NCBI GenBank assembly: GCA_023663685.1
Contig: JAMPHB010000002.1
Span: 1 to 64,000, forward strand
Source of the DNA: Blautia sp.
GTDB taxonomy: Bacteria; Bacillota; Clostridia; Lachnospirales; Lachnospiraceae
Direction of reading: 5' to 3'
Length of the DNA stretch: 64,000 bases
The notes beneath the pieces were generated by a model, which worked only from the letters and a program-made list of their open reading frames with translations, searched no databases and was not told the origin of the DNA. How positions within the stretch are numbered: position 1 is the first letter of the stretch; every line of letters begins with the position of its first letter. Position numbers and translations under genes: made by a program. This document shows positions 15,423-24,673 of this stretch, in pieces.

Positions 15423-17321
15423 CTATTCCGCGAATTCTGCCTCCGTCGGCGCGCCCAGCCCGTATTTCTCCAGCGCGCCTAAGATGTGTGTACAGTCCTC
15501 CCCGAAGGAAAGATAGATGCAGCCTTTATAATCCGATGCACCTTTCACATAATACATCTCCTGCTCCCTTACATAGAGCTTATTTATGCTCTCTTCCTCC
15601 TGATTCATGCGGTCGTACATGGTCTGCCATGTCTCACCCTCATAGTAGAAGGAGAGGGAAATGGTCGCGAGATTTTCACCGGCTGTCCTCTCTTCGGACA
15701 TTCTGTAATCCGTGAGATTATATTTCTGGAGCGTCCCCTCCTTAAGATCCGCACACACTGCATCATAGACAGCCTTTGCCGCCTCGCTCCCGCCATAACG
15801 GTAAATATAGTTGTCCCGTCCTGAATCGTACCATTCAAGCTGAATGTCCGTAAACCGGCTGACTTTTGCGTAATCATACTGGAGCTGGTTTCGCAAAAAT
15901 GCATCCGGCTCCTGCTCCCACGCATAGAGCTTTCCCAGCACATGCCCGCTGGCTTCGCTGCCCGCAGGGATTGCATACCAGCGCTCCATCCTGCCGCCAT
16001 CCGCCATCTGGTAGACAAAGCTCACATAGACCGTCTGCCCGCTGTCAGCAAGCGCCCGCTCAAACACGGACTGCTTGGATAAAATCTCCCGGTGCACCTC
16101 TAAGAGCTCCTCTACTTCCTCCCCGGAAAATTCCAGCGGATAGTTCAGTCGCACATAGGCATATTCCACCTGCTCTGCCTTTGGCAGATCCGTGGAGAGA
16201 CGGTAGGCGCAGCTATAGATTCCGCCGTAAGCCAGCAGGGTAAAGCAGAGGAATACAAAGCACTCTGCCAGCCTTTTTTTGTTCACCACACGAAAAGCTT
16301 TCTCAATCAGCATCTCCGCCAGAAAAAATGTCAGCGCGCCAATGAGGAGCACAAATACAAGCCAGACGCCTGCGGGGGCATCCGGAATAAAATCCTTCAG
16401 GATATTCATCAGAAGGGCTCCGCCAAAGAAACCCGTACAGATTCCCGCCCCCCAGCGGAATACCGGCTTTATCCAGTTAAACACCAGAAGATCCCCCGTG
16501 CGCTCCAGCTCGCGCTTTTTATAGCAATAGTATGCCAGCAGATAGATAAGAACCGCCGCAATCGCATAGCAGAGCACCGCTTTTCCCCCGGACAGCTCCA
16601 TCGTCCTGATCACATATGCGCCCTTTTCATTCTGCGCATAATTTCCCGAGATGCGCACCCTTTCACAGAGGTATAAAAGCGGCGACAGCAAACCGGCAGC
16701 CTCCCCTCCCAGCGTGCCCATATTCAGCCCGTAAGACATCTCTGTGAGCACCCATGTCAGCTCGACCATGATGCCGACGACCAGGAGATTGCACAGTACA
16801 AAATAGACGGGCAGCGCCAGAAGCAGCCCTGTAAACATTCCACAGAAAACCGCCTCCGCAAAGAAAAAGAAGCAGATCCCAAGGCTCACCAGAAGCCACA
16901 TAAAAAGATACTGCACCTCCGCCACCCCGCAGGCCAGACAGATCAGCACGGAGAAAAAGAAGGAGAGCACAAGCGGCACAAACAAAAAGGTAAAGCCACT
17001 GAGCAGGTTCGTCACATAAAGCTCACGCCGGGTCACCGGCAGGGCATGGAGAAGATTCGCGCTCTTTGCGGAAAACAGGTAGTGAAAAAGAGCCATCGCC
17101 GTGAGCGCAGACACCACGGCCAAAAAAGGAATCTCTGCATCCAGCGCCACACTTTCGTACAGAGCCTCCAGCGGCTCAGCCCCCGGACGGTGAAGCTGCA
17201 CCCACAGACAGCCCGGCCCCTTTAAAAGCTCTATCAAAAGAAAGCCTGCCCAGATCGGCCAGAACAGGGTAAAATTTTTCCTATAGACCGCTTTACTAAA
17301 AAAGGATGTCTTTGACTTCAT
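15423..17321 (-). CDS. ABC transporter permease with large extracellular domain
   Basis: A 632-residue membrane protein that pairs with the ATPase encoded just before it. The N-terminal half holds about six membrane segments (FWPIWAGFLLIEL, FLFVPLVLSFFFSVLICLAC, YLLAYYC and others), then one or two more segments and a hydrophilic domain of about 230 residues rich in Tyr and Glu that probably faces outside. This shape is seen in YtrA-controlled exporters of Lachnospiraceae. The ATG at 17321 follows GGAGGG and overlaps the ATPase gene end by 26 bases, which suggests coupled translation. The substrate is unknown. Confidence 0.8.
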   Translation of the reverse strand: MKSKTSFFSKAVYRKNFTLFWPIWAGFLLIELLKGPGCLWVQLHRPGAEPLEALYESVALDAEIPFLAVVSALTAMALFHYLFSAKSANLLHALPVTRRELYVTNLLSGFTFLFVPLVLSFFFSVLICLACGVAEVQYLFMWLLVSLGICFFFFAEAVFCGMFTGLLLALPVYFVLCNLLVVGIMVELTWVLTEMSYGLNMGTLGGEAAGLLSPLLYLCERVRISGNYAQNEKGAYVIRTMELSGGKAVLCYAIAAVLIYLLAYYCYKKRELERTGDLLVFNWIKPVFRWGAGICTGFFGGALLMNILKDFIPDAPAGVWLVFVLLIGALTFFLAEMLIEKAFRVVNKKRLAECFVFLCFTLLAYGGIYSCAYRLSTDLPKAEQVEYAYVRLNYPLEFSGEEVEELLEVHREILSKQSVFERALADSGQTVYVSFVYQMADGGRMERWYAIPAGSEASGHVLGKLYAWEQEPDAFLRNQLQYDYAKVSRFTDIQLEWYDSGRDNYIYRYGGSEAAKAVYDAVCADLKEGTLQKYNLTDYRMSEERTAGENLATISLSFYYEGETWQTMYDRMNQEEESINKLYVREQEMYYVKGASDYKGCIYLSFGEDCTHILGALEKYGLGAPTEAEFAE

Positions 17322-18201
17322 AGTCCATCCCTCCCATCTCATAGATAAAGATCTCCTCTAAGGTCAGGGGGAGGATATCCACAATCGCCGCGTAATCCGT
17401 GCATGACGTGAGATCCGCCGCCGCCTGCTTCGGCTCTCCCTTCACAATCAGCGTATATACCCTCCCGATATTGGACATGTGCAGCACCTCATACTCCCCG
17501 GGAAGCTTCGGCATCCCCGAGGGGCAGGCCACCTGAATTTTGCTGATGCTCCCCTGCAGGGCGGAAAGGGAGCGCTCAATCACAAGCCTGCCGTGGTTCA
17601 TTATTCCCACATGGTCGCAGACGTCCTCGAGCTCTCTTAAGTTGTGGGAGGACACAAGGACGGTCATCTGCCGCTCTCCCACCTCCGACATCACTATACT
17701 CCAGATCTGCCGGCGCATCACCGGATCCAGCCCGTCCACCGGCTCATCCAGCACCAAAAGCCTTGGTCTGCAGCTGATGGCAAGCCAGAATGCCACCTGC
17801 TTTTGCATTCCCTTCGACAGCCTGCGGATATTGCAGTGGATATCAATTTCCGGGAAAAAATCCTGCAGCCTATAGAATTCCTTCTCATCGAAGCTGGGAT
17901 AGATTCCCCTGTAATAGCGCATCATCTCCAGCGTGTCCGCCTGAAGAAAGTAGAAAAGCTCATCGGGAATGTAGGCAAGCTCCGCCTTCACCCTGGCATT
18001 TTCATACACGGGCTGTCCGTCCACGAAAATCTCCCCCGCGTCGGGGCGGTACACCCCCGTCAGATGCCGGATCAGGGTGGTTTTCCCTGCGCCGTTGGGG
18101 CCTACCAGCCCATAGATTTCGCCCCGCCCCACATTCATATTCACACCGTTTAAGACCGGAAAGCTTCCGAATTTCTTCACCAAATGGTTCACCTGTATCA
18201 T
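17296..18201 (-). CDS. ABC transporter ATP-binding protein
   Basis: A 301-residue ATPase of the drug/lantibiotic exporter type: Walker A GPNGAGKTT near residue 34, signature LSKGMQKQ (variant of LSGGQ), Walker B LLVLDEPVDGLDP and the switch His in SSHNLRELE. The C-terminal 90 residues are a divergent extension common in such exporters. It overlaps the GntR regulator stop by four bases and the permease start by 26, so regulator, ATPase and permease form one operon. Confidence 0.92.
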   Translation of the reverse strand: MIQVNHLVKKFGSFPVLNGVNMNVGRGEIYGLVGPNGAGKTTLIRHLTGVYRPDAGEIFVDGQPVYENARVKAELAYIPDELFYFLQADTLEMMRYYRGIYPSFDEKEFYRLQDFFPEIDIHCNIRRLSKGMQKQVAFWLAISCRPRLLVLDEPVDGLDPVMRRQIWSIVMSEVGERQMTVLVSSHNLRELEDVCDHVGIMNHGRLVIERSLSALQGSISKIQVACPSGMPKLPGEYEVLHMSNIGRVYTLIVKGEPKQAAADLTSCTDYAAIVDILPLTLEEIFIYEMGGMDYEVKDILF

Positions 18202-18575
18202 TCCCGGGCTCCTTTCTCCAGTACCTCTATCCGCGCAGCCAGCTCCTGCTCCGATACAGACAGTCCAAACAGCTCCTTCACCACGCCGTCAAAGGTCTCC
18301 ATCAGCTCTTCCCTGCGCTCCCTCTCCCGCATATGAGGATCCGCCACCAGAACCGCACCGTCTGCCGAGCGGCAGAGATAGCCCTCCCACTCCAGCTCCT
18401 GATAGACCTGCTCCACCCTGCGGGGATTGACCGCCAGCCGCGTGGCAAGCTCACGCTCCGGCATCAGGGACTCCCCCGGGAGAATGGCTTTCAGCTGCAC
18501 CAGTCTCTTGATATTCTCTTTGATCTGCTGGTCAAACGACCTGCTGCCTCTGCACTCCGGTGCTGTAAATATCAT
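18198..18575 (-). CDS. GntR-family regulator, YtrA type
   Basis: A 125-residue DNA-binding protein with a winged helix (Q-Q-I-KENIKRL, LPGESLMPERELATRLAVNP, RRVEQVYQELEWEGYL) and a short C-terminal helical tail for dimerisation, without a ligand domain. YtrA-type proteins repress the ABC transporter operons they head. Here it is the first gene before the ATPase (four-base overlap). The ATG at 18575 has AAGGAAGG upstream; the in-frame ATG at 18599 has no ribosome site. Confidence 0.88.
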   Translation of the reverse strand: MIFTAPECRGSRSFDQQIKENIKRLVQLKAILPGESLMPERELATRLAVNPRRVEQVYQELEWEGYLCRSADGAVLVADPHMRERERREELMETFDGVVKELFGLSVSEQELAARIEVLEKGARE

Positions 18576-18687
18576 GGGTTTTCCTTCCTTGGCACACATT
18601 AGTTATTCTACAGAGTCTAGCACACTTTGCGTCCGAATGCTTGAAGTCTAACAGAATTATTTCTTAGGATTTCTTTAAATCTGCCTT

Positions 18688-19548
18688 TTATTCCAGCATC
18701 AAAAAAGCCCCCAGATTCCCCCTCCTGCCATGGCTTGCCCTGTGGGAAAACAAAAGGCAGGGGTTACAGCAGGTACAGATGGAGGTCACAGCCAAATGCT
18801 CTGCGCGCACCCCCGCCTCCCTTAAAATCAGCTCGTTGCATCGCCAGAGATCCAGCTGGTATTTTCCTTCTCCCCCGGAGACTAAAATTCTGCTCTCCCA
18901 GTCCGGGAAGGCGCGGATAAACTCCCCCGCCACATCCTCGCCCACCTCGTAGCAGTCCTGACAGATGGAGGGGCCTATGGCCGCCAGCACATCCTCCGGC
19001 TCCGTTCCAAATTCCCGGTGCATGGCGTGAAGCGTCACCTCCCCCATGCGCCCCACGGTTCCCCGCCAGCCGGAATGGGAAAGGCCAATGGCATGGTGCA
19101 CCGGATCCACAAAAAACAGCGGCACACAGTCCGCATAAAAGGTCGCAAGCAAAAGCCCGCGTGTATTGGTGATCAGTCCGTCCACATCCCGGTAAGGCTT
19201 CTCCTTCGCCACCCCCGCGCCGCCGAAGCTTTTATCTACCCGAAGCACATTCGTGGTGTGGGTCTGGTCTGAGCAGACGATATCGCAAAGGCCGCAGCCA
19301 AAGACCTCCGCAAGCCTTTTATAATTCTCCCGCACCGCCGCCGGGTCGTCGCCTCTGGTAAAGCTGAAATTGAGCGAGGAAAATTCTCCCCCGCTCACAC
19401 CGCCCTCTCTGGTGGAAAAGCCATGCCGGACGCCGCTGCCGTCAAACAGCGGATACTCCAAAAGCGGAAGCTCCCCCGCCTCCAGTGGATAGCGGAAAAG
19501 CTCCGGCATTTTCCCTTCATTTTTTCTCACAAAATCCATGTCCCGCAT
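18688..19548 (-). CDS. pgeF: Peptidoglycan editing factor / purine nucleoside phosphorylase, YfiH family
   Basis: A copper/zinc-type enzyme of the YlmD/YfiH family (laccase-domain protein). Conserved parts are GFSTREGGVS, CSDQTHTTNV with the metal His, YADCVPLFF and HSGWRGTV, then AIGPSICQDCYEV. Family members have purine nucleoside phosphorylase activity, and PgeF edits peptidoglycan precursors in E. coli. The start is uncertain: I take ATG 19548 (GGGAG close by); ATG 19539 is also possible. A frame extending to 19689 overlaps yraN and is unlikely to be used. Confidence 0.88.
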   Translation of the reverse strand: MRDMDFVRKNEGKMPELFRYPLEAGELPLLEYPLFDGSGVRHGFSTREGGVSGGEFSSLNFSFTRGDDPAAVRENYKRLAEVFGCGLCDIVCSDQTHTTNVLRVDKSFGGAGVAKEKPYRDVDGLITNTRGLLLATFYADCVPLFFVDPVHHAIGLSHSGWRGTVGRMGEVTLHAMHREFGTEPEDVLAAIGPSICQDCYEVGEDVAGEFIRAFPDWESRILVSGGEGKYQLDLWRCNELILREAGVRAEHLAVTSICTCCNPCLLFSHRASHGRRGNLGAFLMLE

Positions 19549-19603
19549 ATTCTCCCGCAGCACTCCTTCCCCATACCGGCTCCGCGCTCTCTGCGCCCGC
19601 ACT

Positions 19604-19951
19604 TTACTCTCCAAACGCATTCTGCACCAGCGCAAACGCATCGCCCCGGATTGCCACCACATCAAAACGGCAGTCTGTCTCCTCCGCATATCCGTGAAGC
19701 ATCATATAGTACCGGGCGGCCTTTAGCAGCCTGCCCTGCTTGCGGGCATCCACCGCCTCCAGGGGTGAGCCGCAGCCAGCGTCTGCCCGGTATTTTACCT
19801 CGACGAACACGAGATACCCCTGATCCCGCGCAATCAGATCAATCTCCCCTGCCCGGCAGCGAAAATTCCTCTCCAGAATGCGGTAGCCCCGCTTCTGCAG
19901 GCAGGCCGCGGCAAACTCCTCATATTTCGTCCCCAGCGCCCGCCTGTTCAT
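19604..19951 (-). CDS. yraN: YraN family endonuclease-like protein (UPF0102)
   Basis: A 115-residue protein with the small Holliday-junction-resolvase-like fold of UPF0102: GTKYEEFAAACLQKRGYRIL, then CRAGEIDLIARD and VFVEVKYR, which gives the E-x-D...E-x-K set of a PD-(D/E)XK core. The biological role is not settled. It overlaps the FlhB-like gene by four bases, and it sits in the same rnhB neighbourhood as in other Bacillota. Confidence 0.92.
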   Translation of the reverse strand: MNRRALGTKYEEFAAACLQKRGYRILERNFRCRAGEIDLIARDQGYLVFVEVKYRADAGCGSPLEAVDARKQGRLLKAARYYMMLHGYAEETDCRFDVVAIRGDAFALVQNAFGE

Positions 19952-20274
19952 CGCTGTCCCACCTTGCTCTTTAAGCGGTCCATATCGTCCACAAATACCA
20001 GAATCTCCGCCACCACCTCATAGAGTTCCGGCGGGATCATGTCCCCGATCTGCAGCTTCGAGAGGGTGGAGGCGAGCTTATTGTCCTTGTAGGTGGGAAC
20101 CCTGCTCTCCTTCGCCTTCTCGATAATTTTTTCCGCCACCTGCCCCTTTCCGGTGGCCAGAATCTTTGGCGCCATATCCCCCGGCTCGTAGGCGATCGCA
20201 ACGGCGGTTTTTTCTTTATCCACCTTCTTTTTCGCCTCATCCGGCCGGAAAGGTTTAAAACGATTTTCCTCCAT
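19948..20274 (-). CDS. FlhB C-terminal-domain-like protein (YlqH type)
   Basis: A 108-residue protein matching the cytoplasmic domain of the flagellar export switch FlhB, without the membrane part: AVAIAYEPGDMAPKILATGKG, then AKESRVPTY and GDMIPPELYEVVAEILVFV. The NPTH self-cleavage motif is absent. Bacillus subtilis has the same pair (ylqG, ylqH) beside rnhB. It follows the FliK-like gene by 11 bases. Such free FlhB domains may replace part of FlhB in flagellar export, but a flagellar role here is unproved. Confidence 0.85.
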   Translation of the reverse strand: MEENRFKPFRPDEAKKKVDKEKTAVAIAYEPGDMAPKILATGKGQVAEKIIEKAKESRVPTYKDNKLASTLSKLQIGDMIPPELYEVVAEILVFVDDMDRLKSKVGQR

Positions 20275-20285
20275 GCCACATCCCC

Positions 20286-22310
20286 CTATGCCCTCATATC
20301 AAAGGAATACCGATGCACCTGCCCGGCGGAGGGCTGATCCTTTTTCAGAAAATCCTCCACGAAATTCACATGCTTCCCCTCATGGATCACCGAGACTTTA
20401 CAGTTGTAACCCTTCTCCTTAAGCTTTGCCTCCAGAATCGGCAAATGCTCCGCGACCAGGTCGTAGGCCGCATCGTTTTCCAGATAAAAATTCGTGCTCA
20501 CCTCGCGGTTTAACAGCTTTACGGAGATATCCGTAGGCCCCAGATTGTCCATATCCAGATGCAAAAAGGCGGTCAGCTCCTTATCCCCGTCCGCCAGCGC
20601 CCTCTTGTTCGTGTACACATAGAGCTCGCCGCTGGCCGTCTGCCCGGACATCTTGAGAGGAATCTGCACATAGGTGTATGCCTGATTGATCTGGTTCATA
20701 AAATCCACATTGCTGCGGATATCCGCCGCCGTCTGGGTAAAATTCGCGTTTTCCTGCCCCGTAGCCTTGAGCACGTCCCCAATCCGGTTCATATGTGTCT
20801 CCAGCTTTTCGTAGAGCTTGTTGATCTTGTCGCTCCCGGTCAGCTCCTCCGGGCGCATCGTCCACTGCTGCTCTAAGGTATCCTTCACCAGCGCCTTAAA
20901 CTCACCGGAGGAGAGAAGCTGCTGCAATCTGTCGCGGTCGACAGGCAGGCTGCTGTCCAAAAGCTGCCGCAGATCCTGCAGAAGCCCGCTCACAGCCCTA
21001 TTTCCGTCATAATGTACCGTCTCCTGCCCCACCAGCTCCTTTAACATATCGTTTAACACCTCCAGCTGGCCGGATGTCAGCACAGCCGCCAGCGTGTGGG
21101 GCGTGGGAAGATTCGTCTCTTTCCATGCAGCGGCTTCCGGCACGGCTTCCTCTGCGGCGGCAAAGACTCTCCCCGCCGCTGTGTTCTCTCTCCCTTCCGG
21201 CTCTGTCGCAGATCCCTCTGCCTCCACGTTCTGCGGCGGTATCTGACCCTTTACGGCCGCCGCCGTCTCCCTGCTGTCCTCCGGGATAGAGGCCGTCTCT
21301 TTTCCGTCAGACGCCGTCTCCTCCGCAAGACCCAGAGAGTCTCTCTCTGCTGCGCCCACTTCCTGCCCTGCGGCTTCCGCTTCTTTCTCTGTGACTCCTA
21401 AAGCCTGCTCTGCGGCCAGATCTACGCCCTCTGCGGTCGCTGCCGCCGCCTGCATCAGCTGGTTTGCTTCCGGCTCCACACCCTCCGGAAGCACTGTCTC
21501 CACGGCGGCCGGCGGCTTCGGCAAAACGCCGGTCTTAATCTGTGGCAGAGGCTCCCCCGGTATCGGTGAAGCCGTGGCAGGATTCTGCCCGGGAAGTGCG
21601 GACATGTCCTCCTGCTCCGGCGTAAGCCCCTCTGTGATGACCGAAAGCATCTGGGCGTTCATCTGCCTCAGGTCAGCATCCGGCAGACCGCTCCCCTGCA
21701 TCGCCATGGGAAGCTCGTCGATCAGGCTGTCGATTGCCGCCGTGATTGCCTGCTTATCCCCCAGATAGTTCTCGAACTGCGCCGCGTTTTCCGGGGTGAG
21801 CTCGATGCCGAGCTTACTCATCTGCACCAGTGTCCGCACGTCGATATTTCCGTTGGCGTTGACGAGGCGCGCCATCTGCTGGAGGCTCGACCGGTCGATG
21901 GGCATCTGCTCCTCCATCATCTTATCCACCATGGACAGATAGTTGGTATCCGCCGGAAGCCCCGCCGCAGAAAGCGCCTGCATCAGCGTGTAGTTCACGC
22001 CGTTGCCGTCCACCACGAAGGGACGGATCGTTATGGTAGCGCCATCGTTGGATTTCACCTGAAAGAACATGGACTGCCCCTCGGACAGGGACACCTTCCC
22101 GTCAATTCTGGCCGAGACCTTTGAGCCATTGGAGAGGGAAAGTGTCACCTGCCCGTTTTTCATTGAGCTGACAGTCCCCTCAAAAATATGCCCCTTTGTC
22201 AGGGAATTCAGGGAGGAGACAAGCTTCTCCACACCCTTTGTGCCCGTGACTCTCTCCGTCCCCGCAGAGAGCGCCCGGCTGTACTGTCCCAACAAATCTG
22301 AAATCTGCAT
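20286..22310 (-). CDS. FliK-like hook-length control domain protein (YlqG type)
   Basis: A 674-residue protein. The N-terminal 220 residues hold an OB-like region (GTVSSMKNGQVTLSLSNGS) and helices. Residues about 230-400 are low complexity, rich in Ala, Glu and Pro, and probably flexible. The C-terminal 250 residues contain the FliK-type domain with YVQIPLKMSGQTASGELYVY, which is the conserved core. FliK is the flagellar ruler that makes FlhB switch substrates, and here an FlhB-like gene follows. The location next to rnhB matches ylqG of Bacillus. Whether it acts in flagella is open. Confidence 0.8.
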   Translation of the reverse strand: MQISDLLGQYSRALSAGTERVTGTKGVEKLVSSLNSLTKGHIFEGTVSSMKNGQVTLSLSNGSKVSARIDGKVSLSEGQSMFFQVKSNDGATITIRPFVVDGNGVNYTLMQALSAAGLPADTNYLSMVDKMMEEQMPIDRSSLQQMARLVNANGNIDVRTLVQMSKLGIELTPENAAQFENYLGDKQAITAAIDSLIDELPMAMQGSGLPDADLRQMNAQMLSVITEGLTPEQEDMSALPGQNPATASPIPGEPLPQIKTGVLPKPPAAVETVLPEGVEPEANQLMQAAAATAEGVDLAAEQALGVTEKEAEAAGQEVGAAERDSLGLAEETASDGKETASIPEDSRETAAAVKGQIPPQNVEAEGSATEPEGRENTAAGRVFAAAEEAVPEAAAWKETNLPTPHTLAAVLTSGQLEVLNDMLKELVGQETVHYDGNRAVSGLLQDLRQLLDSSLPVDRDRLQQLLSSGEFKALVKDTLEQQWTMRPEELTGSDKINKLYEKLETHMNRIGDVLKATGQENANFTQTAADIRSNVDFMNQINQAYTYVQIPLKMSGQTASGELYVYTNKRALADGDKELTAFLHLDMDNLGPTDISVKLLNREVSTNFYLENDAAYDLVAEHLPILEAKLKEKGYNCKVSVIHEGKHVNFVEDFLKKDQPSAGQVHRYSFDMRA

Positions 22311-22333
22311 ACACGCACCTTCCTGTCTGACCT

Positions 22334-23101
22334 TTAGATAAAGTTCCCGATAAAGCTCCTGCGGTGGATAGGCGTCGGCCCATACTTTTTCAGTGCCTCA
22401 ATATGTTCCCTCGAGCCGTAGCCCTTATTGGAGGCAAAGCCGTACTCCGGGTAAATGTCCTGATATTCCTCCATCAGCCTGTCCCTCGTCACCTTTGCAA
22501 CGATGGAGGCCGCGCCGATGGAGATGCTCTTAGCGTCCCCCTTGATAATCGGCACCTGCGGAATATCGACCTCCGGGATCGTCACCGCATCATTCAGCAG
22601 AAGGGTCGGGCGGGGGGAAAGCTTTCCGATGGCCTCCCGCATGGCCTCGTAGTTGGCCTGCAGAATGTTGATCTCATCAATCCGCCCGGGACCCGCCATA
22701 CCGATTCCTACTGCCAGCGCCCGCTCCATGATCACCCCGTAAAGCTCCTTTCTCTTTGCCGCAGAGAGTTTCTTGGAATCGTTGATATACAAAATATCAC
22801 AGTCCTTCGGCAAAATTACAGCGCCTGCCACCACCGGCCCGGCCAGAGGCCCCCTGCCCACCTCGTCTACACCGCATATATATAAATAGTTATCGTACTC
22901 CCGCTCATATTTCTTAAGCGCCTCCGTCCGCTCCAGCTCTTTGCAGTATTTATCCAGACGCTTCTTTGCGCTCTCCACAAGCGCCTGCACGCCGCCCCTA
23001 CCGTCGTTCCCGTAAGCTTCGATAAACGCGGGCAGCTCTCTGTCCTCTGTCTCCATCAGCCGCCTTTTAATGGCGCCAACTGTCTCTTTTTCCTCGGTCA
23101 T
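22334..23101 (-). CDS. rnhB: Ribonuclease HII
   Basis: A 255-residue enzyme that removes ribonucleotides from DNA:RNA hybrids. The catalytic core starts late, at about residue 75, with GVDEVGRGPLAGPVVAGAV (Asp-Glu pair and the GRG motif), then DSKKLSA, and the later GDAKSISIGAASIVAKVTRD with KGYGSREH. The first 70 residues are a helical extension usual in clostridial RnhB. The ATG at 23101 has GAGAGG upstream and is preferred over GTG 23128. Next gene upstream is rbgA, as in Bacillus. Confidence 0.94.
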   Translation of the reverse strand: MTEEKETVGAIKRRLMETEDRELPAFIEAYGNDGRGGVQALVESAKKRLDKYCKELERTEALKKYEREYDNYLYICGVDEVGRGPLAGPVVAGAVILPKDCDILYINDSKKLSAAKRKELYGVIMERALAVGIGMAGPGRIDEINILQANYEAMREAIGKLSPRPTLLLNDAVTIPEVDIPQVPIIKGDAKSISIGAASIVAKVTRDRLMEEYQDIYPEYGFASNKGYGSREHIEALKKYGPTPIHRRSFIGNFI

Positions 23102-23158
23102 CTCTTTTCCTCTCCGGGTCAGTCCCACGTCTCTCTCTGCCCCCGTGCGATGCCTGTC

Positions 23159-24004
23159 TCACGCCCTGGGCAGCTCCAGTGTGATGCGCCCCAGCTTCCC
23201 GCTCCGGAACTCGTCGATCAAAAGTGCCGCCGCGCGGCTGTAGTCCGGCTCACCGCCCTTTCCCACACATCTGCGGTTTTGGGCAAGCTGTATGAGCAAA
23301 GCCGGAGCCTCCCCGGCTTCCTCCACGTCATAGCGCTCCGCCAGTATCCCCGGATAGTTTGCCGTCAGAAAGGAAATGAGTTCCAGCGCCAGATCGTCCG
23401 TATTTAATATCTCATCGCGGATCGAGCCGACCAGCGCGAGCCTGAGTCCCACCATCTGATCCTCAAATTTTGGCCAGAGTATCCCCGGCGTATCCAAAAG
23501 CTCTACCTCCCGGCTCAGCCTGATCCACTGCTTTCCCTTCGTGACGCCCGGCCTGTTTCCGGTTTTTGCGCAGGCCTTTCCCGCGTAGGAATTGATAAAG
23601 GTGGACTTCCCCACATTCGGGATTCCCACCACCATCGCCCGGACGGGCCGGTTTTTGATTCCGCGCTTTTTGTCCCTCTCAATTTTTTCCCGGCAGGCCT
23701 CCATAATGATATCCGTAATGTTTTTCATGCCGCCCCGGCTCCTTGCATCCAGGCTCACCACATGGTATCCCTGCTTCTGGAAAAACTGCTTCCAGCGCTC
23801 TGTGCCCTTTGCATCCGCGAGATCCGCCTTATTCATCAGTATTACGCGGTATTTGTTTTTGCCAAGCCCGTCAATATCCGGATTCCTGCTGCTCATGGGG
23901 ATGCGCGCGTCCACAAGCTCCACCACTAAATCAATGAGCTTTATATCCTCCTGCATCTGCCGTTTTGCCCTGGTCATGTGACCGGGATACCACTGATAAT
24001 TCAT
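23159..24004 (-). CDS. rbgA: Ribosome biogenesis GTPase RbgA (YlqF)
   Basis: A 281-residue circularly permuted GTPase: the G4 motif NKADLAD comes first (near residue 58), then G1 GIPNVGKSTF near 126 and G3 DTPGILWP. It begins with the family signature NYQWYPGHMTRAKRQM. It matures the 50S subunit late in assembly. The location between a signal peptidase-like gene and rnhB matches the Bacillus rplS-ylqF-rnhB order. Confidence 0.95.
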   Translation of the reverse strand: MNYQWYPGHMTRAKRQMQEDIKLIDLVVELVDARIPMSSRNPDIDGLGKNKYRVILMNKADLADAKGTERWKQFFQKQGYHVVSLDARSRGGMKNITDIIMEACREKIERDKKRGIKNRPVRAMVVGIPNVGKSTFINSYAGKACAKTGNRPGVTKGKQWIRLSREVELLDTPGILWPKFEDQMVGLRLALVGSIRDEILNTDDLALELISFLTANYPGILAERYDVEEAGEAPALLIQLAQNRRCVGKGGEPDYSRAAALLIDEFRSGKLGRITLELPRA

Positions 24005-24019
24005 TCTCCACCGCCTTGT

Positions 24020-24652
24020 CTAGTCGATAAGCCCCATATTCCGTATGGAGGTAAAACGAAACCATGCCTTGCCGATCATATATTCCTTCTTCACGTTGCC
24101 GATATTTGCCATGCGGCTGTCCTCGCTGTTGTTCCGGTTGTCACCCAGCACAAAGTACTCGTCCGCACCCAGCTTAATCTCGCTCTCCGCAAGCCCCGCC
24201 TCCACGATGGAGGCAACCTCCGTAGCCTCCGAATAGAGCGTGCCGTTCACATAGACCGCGCCGTCCTCTATCAGCACGGTGTCCCCCGGCGTGCCGATGA
24301 CTCTTCGCACATAGTAGTGGGACTTCTCATTGCCGTTTGGCAGAAACACCACGATATCCCCGGCATTCGGCCCTTTTATCAGATATATAAAGCGGTTCAC
24401 CAGCACCTGCTCCTCGTTGGACAGCGTCGGCGTCATGGCGTTGCCGACCACACTGGTTCGCGTGCCAAAGAAATTGACCAGCGTATAGGCAATCACTATG
24501 AGTATCCCCATCTCAAGAATCCATGACAGAACCTCCTTGAAAAGCGGCACATTAAATTTTTTCCTTTGTTTGCTGAAATTCAGCTCGTTCCGTCGTCTCA
24601 ATCTTTTATCCTCTGCCAGGTATCTGAAAAAGGCTGGCACGTTCTCACGCAC
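24020..24652 (-). CDS. Signal peptidase I homologue lacking the Ser/Lys dyad
   Basis: A 210-residue S26-family protein with a basic N terminus, one membrane segment (about 42-62) and the usual outer beta domain including GDNRNNSEDSR. The catalytic serine motif (SMxPTL in active enzymes) reads NAMTPTL, so Ala72 replaces the serine; the codon is GCC. The catalytic lysine motif (YVKRVIG) reads YVRRVIG, so Arg116 replaces the lysine. The fold thus seems intact while both catalytic residues are gone, as in Staphylococcus SpsA. It sits between rplS and rbgA, where Lachnospiraceae often carry lepB. An active copy should exist elsewhere. Possible roles: decoy, chaperone or regulator of secretion. Confidence 0.85.
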   Translation of the reverse strand: MRENVPAFFRYLAEDKRLRRRNELNFSKQRKKFNVPLFKEVLSWILEMGILIVIAYTLVNFFGTRTSVVGNAMTPTLSNEEQVLVNRFIYLIKGPNAGDIVVFLPNGNEKSHYYVRRVIGTPGDTVLIEDGAVYVNGTLYSEATEVASIVEAGLAESEIKLGADEYFVLGDNRNNSEDSRMANIGNVKKEYMIGKAWFRFTSIRNMGLID

Positions 24653-24673
24653 CAGCCATTGTCATGCAACTTC

